64,000 nt of DNA. Origin: Sinonovacula constricta. Its lineage: Eukaryota > Mollusca > Bivalvia > Cardiida > Solecurtidae. This document shows, in pieces, positions 43,201 to 55,200 of the stretch (position 1 is its first letter; each line of letters starts with the position of its first letter). Both the position numbers and the translations under genes were made by a program. The stretch is from positions 46,531,778-46,595,777 of the forward strand of contig CM017567.1 of the NCBI GenBank assembly GCA_007844125.1, given 5' to 3'. Below the pieces are notes generated by a model. That model searched no databases, had not been told where the DNA came from, and saw only the letters and a program-made list of their open reading frames with translations.

Positions 43201-46200
43201 GGCAACTGTCAACTGTATAATGCAAGGGGAAGTAACTGCTTCACAGAGTTGGGTATGAGTCATGTAACACTCACGGCAAACCATGCTTACATGTATTACT
43301 GAGTGTGAAATTTATACATGTGTGTCCATTATGTTATAAAATAGTGTGCTTTTAAATAAGTATTAAAACTATTCTCAAAAACTTAATTTATACTTAGCTA
43401 CCCCCTACACCAGATTTGCATTAATCATATCGACAACAAATACCCTTCCTGTTGCAGCAAAACAAACAACTTTTTCTAACTAAACAACATCAGACTGTGC
43501 ATGGCTTACGAGAAAAAGGGTCGCGGAAATAATCAAAAATCATCTTTGCCACACTTTCACCTAAGAAACAAAAAATACTAGATGCTAAATAGGGATTGGA
43601 TGGGATTTGTCAACATTTTTGCTGATACTGTGCAATGACATTTCTATCATTACAACACAGGGGCACTTATGAGGTGCTCAGGGACAGAACCCAGCCAGTC
43701 CATTATACTGACACCGACGTAATGCTGTCCCCTTAGCCCCGGGTGTTAGGAGGACAGCCACTACTACCAACTTTAAAGTCTTTGGTTTGACCCGGCCGGG
43801 TTTTGAAGCCGCGACCTCCTGATCCACAAGCTGAAGCTCTACCACATGAGCTATTGTGGCTAGGTGATGCTAAATAGATAAACTTATGGAAAGCCTTCTT
43901 TTTGTAAATATACCTGATGGGGAAAGCAGTATATAAAACGCAAACATACAGAGAAGGTAAAAATAAACAGGGGCCTTAAGGTTGTAAGAATTTCTGAGGC
44001 TGCAACTGTTTATGATTATATTGTTGATGCAATATTAGATTTTATTTTTTGTCAAATCAATGTTAGTGTACACTAAACATACATTAACAAAATAACAAAA
44101 ATTATTAAGATGATAAACAAAACTACCTGCTGTTGATGCTAAAAATCACAGGCAATAAATAATAAGATATTGAATTACATGCGGACTTAAACATTTACTT
44201 AGTTTACCTTAGCCAAAACATGTTAACTGCATATCAACTTGACATCACAATATACACTTAGTATTTACTTTTAATATTTTCAAGAAGAGACATTTACCAC
44301 TGAGAACCAATGAGTAAAATGCAATTAATATTTACTTTTTTCAGGCTCAATTTTGTTAATAATTCATTAAATATTTAAGTCATTATCTAACATCTCCAAA
44401 CAAAGGCACCCAAAATGCATACTGACTCATAAAAAAAAAATCAAAAGGTGTAGCTCCTGATCTGAATGACCTTGGTACACGCTATTGGCCCAAACCTTAT
44501 CAAAGCATATGCCTAGCTAGCTAAGAATTAATCAATCTCACTAAAGTCAGATTTTACAAAATGCAAATACCGTCTATAAACAAGAATGGTTTTCCCCAAT
44601 CTGTTTTTATAACAGCCAATCAGAGAGCGTAATGCATAACGCTTTGGTAAGAGTAGAAAACTGGCCACTAATGATGATTTGTCACTCAGTCTAAGTTTGT
44701 TCTGCAACTGCTTGTTAGTTAACTTTCGACCTGAAGATGTTACTGACGTTGAAACAAATAGGATACCACATACAACGCACCTGCCTTCAGTGACATAAGT
44801 CTTGCGCAGAGTGTCCATGTTTACATTTCTTTGTAAATGGACACAGATCATCATTTACTTTTGCAATTTTGTAGGCGACAATCTGATTGGTTGGGAAGGT
44901 TTTATTGACTCGTCGTCAGATCATGATAGCTGAGTGATTTTCAGGATATGATTTGATTCAGACTGAGAATTATTTAAACTGAGAATATTGAAATTACAAA
45001 AAATAAACAATTTTAAATCAATGTAAATCTGCAGGATATTTATTAAATCAACTATTATTCCTTTTTCCTCTTTTGATATGGCAATCATGTCAAATGTGAT
45101 TTTAATTACAGCACTTAATTATATTTTCTTCTGTGAACTGGAATGCAATGAACAGATCATCAAACATCCTAAAAACAAACATTTAAGCAAGGAATAAAAC
45201 GAGCACAGAAAGAGGCACATGAAATAAAGTTTACAACAACTATACTATTACATACAGGTATTTGAAACTCACACTTATAATTGTCTATACAGGTTGTATA
45301 TATAATTTGTTATAGATAAGCCAGAAAAGACTAGACTTCGGAATGCTGTAAACTTGAACATAAATCACTGATGATGATAATAAGCAAGATGATGATGATG
45401 ATGATGCTGAGATTGCATTTGGTGTTGCTGCTGCTAGTGATGATGATGGATGATAATGATGATGATGATGAGAATTATGATGATAATGGCGATGCTGATG
45501 ATGGAAGTGCTGCTGCTGCTGAAACCATGATGTTGATGGTAATTGTGATATTGATGATGATGGTGGTGCTGCTGATGAAACTGCTGCTGCTTGTGATGAT
45601 AAAGATGATGCTGCTGATGGTGGTAATGATGATGCTGATGATAGTGGTGCTGCTGTTGATGAAACTGCTGCTGCTGCTGCTGAAAATACAATACTTACCA
45701 TAGAAGAGGGGTGGAGGCTTGATCTTGCTGTATAGTTCTGATTCTTGAATCTCAATCTCTCGTTCAATTGAGTGACGTCTCTGGTCCTTTTCAGCTATCC
45801 AGGTCTCCTCAAAATACGTCACTAGCCCCTTCTCCTGCATTACAAAAGTCAAATATTATTATCTAATGCAACTAATTTTTATCAAAATGTTTATTCAAAG
45901 ATGAGGACTATAGGGAGAATAAAACATTTTCCTTTTCAGATAATATTCAAAGCAGTTAAAATTCTGAATATATCCTTTGAATGGAAATACATGGACATTA
46001 TAGCTAATTATTTTTTAAATGCTGATTATCACCAACACTAAAACATCATACTTTTTATAATCTAAATCCCTAAGAAACAAGTCTAAACATTTTAAAGACC
46101 CTCATTGCATGTGCTTAAATACCACAGGACCACATGTTGCATTCTAAAATTAAATTAAGTTCTAACTTAAAGTTCAGATATAAAAAAAACTGTTACATTG

Positions 46201-49200
46201 AATCCATGGGGAACTGTTTTCTGGCGCTCCAGCTGAGGTGATGTTGCAGCATTGGGAAGTGGGTGGAGAGTTGTCAGGGAGTTACGACGGATCACAGCCG
46301 AGTCACCCACACCAGTCTTCTGCAACAATCATAAAACAAATATACCGTATTTACTCTTCCATAAGTCGATAAAAATGATGTCCCAAAATTGTCTTCAAAA
46401 GTCAGATCAACATATGAGCAAGGTCGACTTATGTCTGGAGAAATACGGTACACATTAATTATAGTTTAAAGGAGAAATATTTAGCAATCAAACAAATTAC
46501 ACAGTTTACCTACATGTAGATATTATAAACATGACATTTGTAAGTAACTAATACATTTTGTAATATATTTTTAATACATTTCACACGTGCCTCAGTTCAT
46601 AAAGTATCAAGGTTATTAAAGATAATAGAAAAAAAATACAGACTGACAGAGAACAAATTAAGTTTTGATGAATAAATTTAACACATTAATAGTTTTGTAA
46701 CATTGTAGTGATGTTGGACCTCATGCCAAAAAAAAAAAAAATACAAAAAATGAAATAATAAGACAGTGTACTTAACTGTTTAATGCTTTTAACTCATTAT
46801 CATTTTTTGTTAACATACTTTGTATTTCTGTTGTCTTATCTACTGGTATATTATTTGATTTGTCAGGATAAGACACACAAGATGTAAGAAGGAGCCATAC
46901 ATTTAAGTAACATAACATGGAAACTCTCATATAACAATTATGTTATATTGTATAAACATGCATGAACAATGACTGAGAAATAAAATGACTCATGTACATG
47001 AATAACTGATAATGACTTTCTTTGATTTCGATTTTATGATTATCTTATCACTGTAAACCCTACTGCTACATAATAATGTAAATAATAACACATAAAACAT
47101 ACATGTGAACCTTTTTTAAGGCCACTTTCACTTGCAAAGTAGGAGAGTTGTTATTTTCATATAATCAAAGAAGGAAGTTATCTGTTTCCAAGTAGGAAGA
47201 TTTTTGAAAATGTGTAAAATACCTTATATTTAAAAATAATTTTGAACCGTAAAAGAGGGAGTCTCTCTCTAAAAGCGAGAGAGTTCACATGTATGATAAA
47301 AAAAGATTATATAACAAAAATAACAAATAAATTATAATTATAGTAAATATAAATAATTGTAATATAGTACAATTATAATAATAATAATAAATGCACAACT
47401 GTGTTTACAAAGGCAAGTGTAACAAAATATTTTATAAATGACCATTCCAAATTATATTAATTAATTTTTAAAATGTAAATTCTTAGTTTACTTATAAAAA
47501 AAGAAGTAGCAGATTAACTTCAATACCCTTGGAAACATGCAGTTATATGCATATTGCCAACTTTTTACTACACAGACACTATGGACTATGTCAGCAAATT
47601 TAGATATATAAAATTAAGAAAACTACCTGAAAATAAATATTAAAAATGTGTCTTAGTTACTAAGAACTTTGCAGAGCTCTAGTTTTCATGTATCATAACA
47701 TACCAAAGACATGTAACAAAAGAAAGGCACGAAAAAATATATTTTTGTAATACTGCATAAGTAAACATATATATTTGTATTGCTGCATGGTAAAACATAT
47801 ATATATTTGTATAACTGCATGAGTAAACATATATATTTGTATCATTGCATGAGCAAACACATATATTTATTTATGTTATTTGAGATTTTTGTCAATTGTC
47901 AGCACCTTTGAAATTCTATTTTATGCTAATACACTCAAGTGAATGAAAAAGATGGAAAACAGAATAAACCTATTTTAATACAGTCAAAGAACTTAAGACA
48001 AAAGAGGCATAAATATATCTGCTGAAATATAAAAAAATAATGTTTCTACACTCTACCAACTGTGTGTTGCGAACAGGTTTTCTAGCAGTAGCCGTAGATG
48101 TATAGAAGATGAAATAAACAAGCAGATAAATAGAAACACAAGATATAAGACCATAAACTATGTACAAGTACAGTGATAGAGTATGGGTGAATAAACTCTG
48201 CTTCATTCAAACAGAAATACTTTGTACAAGATTGTGTTTTCGGTGAAAAATTCAGAAAAAAAAAAATAACTGGCCAGATCTAGAGACTATACCATTTTTC
48301 TAGTTAACTCTTAGCCCACTAAGCTCCAATTGATCATGCTTAAGCAAATAGTGTAGATCTTGATCAGATAGCTTCCAAGCAGGGAGGTAATTACTCAGGA
48401 TCTGTACTATTTGCTGCCGAGTTTCTAGCGATGTTTCAAGACAACTTTGGTGTGTTTTTTTCGTTTTTTTTTTATTACATCGCACTGACACAATTATGGT
48501 CATATTGGTGACATCCAGCTACATGTCGGTGGTAGAAGACTTCAGTCTTATGTTTTGGAAGAAACATCGGTGCACCACAGGTTAGCTGAAAAACCTCCTC
48601 ACATGGAAGTTCGACCGGGACTTGGACATGGTCAGGGGTTGAGAAGTGGCACATTTGTAGATAGATGTACGAAAATGTCTGAGTGATTACAAAACATTGC
48701 ATGGTAAGGGAGTTTATAATTAGACCATAAATGTTGGGTACAAGAAAAGCAACCATACCAGTAAAAATCTGCAGGATATTTTCATGAAATAATGTTTAAA
48801 GGATAACATTGGTTCTATTTAAAATTGTATTCATATCCGACACATTAAATACTTTAGCATGGCAGTCAGAAGTTTTGACCAGTATTAGTCCTGAGAGTAT
48901 ACAAACATGTTGTCAACTTATTTAAGCAATTTTGAAACTTTTTTTAACCTCAACTTCTGATACATGGGACTGAGTTTTGTTTCCAGAATTGATCTAGACC
49001 TAAGCTCAAGGTTATAAACTTTACAATTGCACCTGAGACCATTTGTAAGTCCCATTGGCTGGATTTGGAATTGAAATTTTAAATCTGACCAATTAAATCC
49101 TTGAGAAATAATCTTAGAAATCTATTAATCTCAGGCCTCGGGCCATTGCTATACAGCTTCGAGCTTGTGTAATAGACCATTCAGAAGGATCCTATTGGCT

Positions 49201-52200
49201 GGAATTCAAATAAATTACAAAATCTGACCAATCAAATGCTTGAGAATGAATCTCAACAATTTATAACCTCTGGCCCAAGTTTTGAACAAAAGAAAGTGTA
49301 CCAGAAGAAATCTACTCTTGAAATATGACTGGCAAAGTCAATCTACAGTCTGCTTCAACAAAAAGACCTGGAAATATTTTGGTGACATTGACTAAAGTTT
49401 GTTTACTTTTTTAATTATATTTATTTTGGTGGCTTCTAGGCTATTTTTGGAGGAGTAGGACCACAGACAAACACTAGATGTATCATTGAAAGTAATTAAT
49501 ACCCGCTCCCTACTACTCTGTTTTTTAAATGATCAACTACATTTCCAGACAGATGGACAAATAGATTCCTATATAGAACTGTACACAAATCTGATGGGAG
49601 CACAGATGCACTGAAGGTCTGCCATAAGATATCCTTGTATAAAGGAGACTTGCACCCAAGCTATGATAGACTAAGAGGCATTAGTGCATTAGCTTAGATA
49701 ATGTTGTTATAAAATAGTTGTAAAACCATTGTAATGCAGTGATTTATTTTCTAGTAAATATTTAACACTCATTTCTGCAGCCATACATTGACTAAACCAA
49801 CTATAGTAAGAATTTTTGTTGCTAATTTTGACAGGTTGCCTGTCCTCCTTAATATAGGCTTCGAATTGAAAACGAGACTAAGTTTTGTCATATACATCAT
49901 TTGTTGTGAGATTCCAGTGATTTCTTGATATAAAACATTCAATATTCTTTCTGATCGAAGGCAACACATAGGCACCAGAAAGGTACTTAAAGAGGAGAAG
50001 CAAGAATATTGGTCACTGAATATTTTCCAGGGTCTTATTGGTAGCAGCAATGTTAAGAATGTCTACAAGGGTAATTAGGGGGACCCACCACTGTGTATTT
50101 CTGCAAGAGGAAACAAGGAGACAAAAACTGTTAATATGGTTAATACAACAAGCCATGCCATGAGATATGCCTTCAGAATTGATTTTTTATCATTTTTTTG
50201 TTTATTTGTTTTTAAATACATTGCAGCGACCATTTATGATCATTACAGCAATATAAAGCTTACTGGTGGAGGAAGACCCCAGACACATGTCTGGGATGAA
50301 CCACCAGCGCACCGCAAATCAGTTGGAAGACCTTCTCACATTAAGTCCTTCGCCCAGAACAGGACTCGAACCCATACGGTGAGAGGCTAAGTGGTCAGAG
50401 GAGAACTTTATAAAAAATTAAACTTTTTAATCTACAAAGTACCCACATCTGATATTTCTTTATATTATGTATGAACCTTATAAAATACTCCACTAAATGT
50501 TGTTGTTTTATCTCCACTCTTATAATATGCAAGTCTAATATGATTAGCCAACTTTATATTTATACCAATTTGTGCCTCTGAAAATTACTGCAAAACGGAC
50601 ATGTCAACAGAAAATTGTTAATTATTTATAAAACAATGATATTTATACTTCAGAAAATTAAAGTGATGCCTCACACTGTTTTCCCTGAATTTTCTTTCCA
50701 CTAACGTACATTTATTAGCAAAAAATGAAATTTATTAAAAAAAATTATTAGCAGCAAGAAGATTTAACAAGTCGATTTAACAAGTATAACAAACTCAAGA
50801 TCCTGTATCAATCTTGACAATACAAGATAGGAAATGTAAAGTATTTTCTTTAATAATCCTTGTTCTTTTTTAAAAGTGACTTTTTTTTAATCTTTTTTGA
50901 AGGCATATTCATCTGGACAAAGCTCCAAAATGGTGATTAAGCATTAGTTACCATTAACAGATAACGAGAGTTTAATTTAAAACAAAAAACTGTGTAACAA
51001 AACAAAGTTCTGACTCTATTAAAAAAAACACTAAATAAAGTAAGGTAACTCATTAGTTTATTATTAGATTTAGCCCTAATAAACCTTATTTGATAAAATC
51101 TAGGCAAAATAGTGTAGATCCAGATCAATCGGACCTCAGTGTGAGTTGCCTTATCAAGAACTACACTATTTTCTTTGAACAACAACAGAAAAACAACAAC
51201 AAGAGTGAATGTCTTGTTGTGTTTGTTTGTCATGGTAAGCAAATAAATAACAGCCTATAATTAGCTTGGGTCATTAGCACGTGTGTACACTTAACGTTCA
51301 AATTAATGTTCAAATAATGGCACTTGTTGTTGCAATTTCCATTTCCAGTCATTTTTGTTAATTAAACAGGTAAATATTAAGCTGTTTCTGATATGTCAAT
51401 TATTATATATTACAACAACAACAAAAATTAATAATATATAAAAGAAACATATCAAGCTTTATTTCAATATAGGTAGATTTGATTTTAACACATGGAAATA
51501 ATTGAAATCAACAGTTTCTTTTGTTCTAACTACAGTATTTATTAATTAAGTTTCGTTGTTATTGTGTTATTCATAACTGGGACAACATCAAATTTATCAT
51601 CAAAATTAAAGAATGAGCATTGTTAATGACATAAACTTTAGTATACGATTCCATGTTAAGTTAAAATGTTATGTATTTATTTTTTATTACTATTTGAAGC
51701 CATTTTACATGAAATAGGACCTTATAAACTGTTTTAATATGGACAATTATCCACAATACTGGATAGATGACCCACACTAGTGACAATTTGTGAAAAAGCT
51801 CAGTGATTTTGGTAAATTTTAAAAAGATTTCAATGATAAAGAATTTTAAAAAAAGAAAGATTTGTAATATGTCAATGAATAAAGTAGCAACATGATCAAT
51901 TTCTTTGAAAAAATCTTGTTTTGGACTCATGTTATTCTGTCTAAAAAGAGATTTTGTTTCTCTGTTAGACTTAAGAGAAAAAAGGGGAAGCATCCTTTTT
52001 CCCACTGTGGATATAATAGAATACTGGTTACCAAGAAAATCTTCCAACAACTATGCCACCATACAAAGACAAATCAAAAACATGTCGATTAAAAAAATAA
52101 ATATTTTTTTTTTAGATTTGCAAGAATATTTAAGTAATTATTCACAATTTCAAAAATGTCTGTAATTAGTAAAAGTGACCTTGACATGATTAATTTAAGA

Positions 52201-55200
52201 AATAAAACCAAATTTTTCTTCACATTGTCTCTCTACCTTTTCAATTTGAGTTTGATTCTTCTTTTGTGGCTGAAGTTTTAAAATGAAAAAAAAATATCTA
52301 CTTTTGGTTATTGTGACCTTGACCTTGACCTAATTATCCCAAAAGGAATTACTCTTCATAAAATGACCCTAACACAAATTTTACAATACTTGGCCAAATC
52401 TTTAAAAAAAAAAAGGAAATAAAAAGAATACAGCAAAAAACATTTAATAGTCTTGAAATAAATAATGAATCGTCTCAAGGTCCCTTTTCACATAAACAGG
52501 CTCACTTGTCAACACTAAATAAGGATATGGTATAATATGTGGGGACGGTACCTTGTCTGAGCGAGGCTGTCCCCGGATCTTATACTGGTTCTCGCTAGAG
52601 GTCTCCAGGGTCCGCAAGGCTGTGCGGAGATAGTCTACATGCTGGGCAGTGACGGACATAAGACCTGGGAAATAAACATTTATTCCAATTCAAATGTATG
52701 CTTGGATTTTAGGCATATCACATGCGGCACAATTATGGTCATGATAATGATGTCCACTGTTATTAGTGGAGAGAAATCCCAGACAAAAGTCAGGGAAGAA
52801 CCACTGGACAACTGAAGGTCAGCTAAAGACCTAACCTCATGAATATTATTTCCACCCTAAAAGTGTGGCTCAAATCCTATTGGCAAGGGAGCTCCCATTT
52901 TAAACGTATGGCACAAATATAAAATATGTATAATGTTGTTGTATGTTTTAAAGAAAATGAAAGACCATGTACAAAGACAAGTTTTCTCCACATTAATAAA
53001 ACCTTCTGAAAAAGTGTGCTTTCAGTTAGTTATTTTTTTGGATTTTAAATTTTTCTGATTTTTTGGTGCTTTCAAGTCTCTTGACAAATCATTCCAGCAG
53101 GTCTACTACAGCTATAGGTATGTCAGCTTTCAATGTTATAATACCTTATGGATGTTGATGTTTCAATTAACCACTAAACAATTTGTTTACCATTTATCAT
53201 AGTTTACTAATAGTAATAAACAAGTGAGTGTCTGTTAAGGCATCGGACTTTGGATCCACAGGTCCCAAGTTCAAATCCTAGACCAACCACAAGATGTTAT
53301 TCCTTGGGCAGGACTATTTACTACACATTGCTTTAGATAGTTAAATGGCATGTTATCAGACCCAGTCACATTATCCAGACACCAGGCCCAGTCATGGAAC
53401 TACCCTTGTATTTGCTTGAGCGTTAGCAAGGGAGCTATACCGCTACCATTTGTTACGACTTTGGTATGTCACGGCCTGGGATCGAACCCGGGGCCTCCTG
53501 TAACTGAAGCCGACGCTCTACCCGTTGCGCTACCAGGTCCGGTCTCTTGAGAGATTAATATAGGCTAAAAGAACTTAATTATGAATTAACTATTAAAAAA
53601 ACAAGTTAAAAGTAAAAAAGCTACTTTGAATTAGTAGTAGACAGTCTCCTCATGTCCCTACCTTTGGTAAGTTTGTCAGCATCATCAAAGAGGACCCAAC
53701 ATCCTGACTGGACGACGCCCATCAGGTACTGGGTCATCATGGGCAGGTTGATCTCTGGGTTACAGTTGATTGTGAACACATTGCTGCCAAATACCTTAAA
53801 GTAAAACATATTGTCAACATACTGCTACTATATATTAAAGCGCACCCATCTTGTGAACACATTGCTGTCAAATATCTGAAAGTGAAACAAATTGTGAACA
53901 CATTGCTGCTATATATTAAAGTGAGCCCATCTTGTGAACACATTGCTGCCAAGTATCTAAGAGTACTCTCATCATGAACACATTGCTGCTATATATCAAA
54001 GAGTACTCTTTATTGTGAACACACTGCTGCCAAATATCTAAAACAGTACTATCATTGTGAACACATTGCTGCTATATATCGCAAAGAGTACTCTCATTGT
54101 GAACACATTGTTGCCAAATGTCTCAAAGAGCACCCTCATTGTGAACACATTTCTGCTATATCTCTAAAAGAGTACTTTCACTGTGAACACATTGCTGTCA
54201 AATATCTAAAACAGTACTCTCATTGTGAACACATTGCTGATATATATCTCAAAGAGTACTCTCATTGTGAACACATTGCTGCTATATATCTCAAAGAGTA
54301 CTATCATATCTCAAAGATTACTCTCATTATGAACACTTTGCTGATATATATCTCAAAGAGTACTCTCATTGTGAACACATTGCTGCTATATATCTCAAAG
54401 AGTACTCTCATATCTCAAAGATTACTCTCATTATGAACACTTTGCTGATATATATCTCAAAGAGTACTCTCATTGTGAACACATTGCTGCTATATATCTC
54501 AAAGAGTACTCTCATATCTCAAAGAGTACTCTCATTGTGAACACATTGCTGATATATATCTCAAAGAGTACTCTCATTGTGAACACATTGCTGCTATATA
54601 TCTCAAAGAGTACTCTCATATCTCAAAGAGTACTCTCATTGTGAACACATTGCTGAAATATATATCATTGAGTACTCTCATTGTGAACACTGCTGAAAAC
54701 ATATAAGTGGCTATACTTATTTCAAAAATATAAAGAAAACTCAATTCCATTTAGATTAATGAAAGAAACTTATTATGCACACATTTACCTTAATTCAAAA
54801 CACATTGTGAAGAAATAGCTGTACAAAATATGATATAGAGTTGGGGTAAACGGAGTAACCATTTTTTAAACACATTAATGCCAGATAAAGATTTCCACTT
54901 ATATATCTTAAACATGACAAAACACTGGTGGGGAAAAAAAAAAGCTTACCCTGCCAAGATCTTTAACTGTTTCTGACTTCCCTGTGCCTGAAGGTCCAAT
55001 CAGGGTACCACAGTGAAAGTTCTTCAGTGCCTGGGTAAGAGACATGAATGCACGGTCAGTCAGAGGTGTGAGCACCAGACGCTCTGCAGGGCCGAGGTAC
55101 TCGTAGTCATAACTGAATGAGTTGCTTAGCTGCTGGACGGTCACACGGCTGAACTGGAAGTCTGTTGACACGCTGGTCTTGGTGCGAGACAAAGATTGCA

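Larger units (their letters stand above)
46320..52551 (-). other. 6.2 kb intron between exons 12 and 13
   Basis: Holds MITEs at 46.34 and 47.10 kb, SINE family B copies at 48.47 and 50.21 kb, and a possible palindromic element with CCAAT-like blocks at 48.99-49.27 kb. The remainder is AT-rich and no exon or gene was seen. Confidence 0.65.

Noticed and set aside
45285..45852. Histidine-rich, Ser/Ala-rich and Met/Asp-rich proteins
   Set aside because: All are readings of the trinucleotide array. Only 45,699-45,834 is coding, as exon 14.
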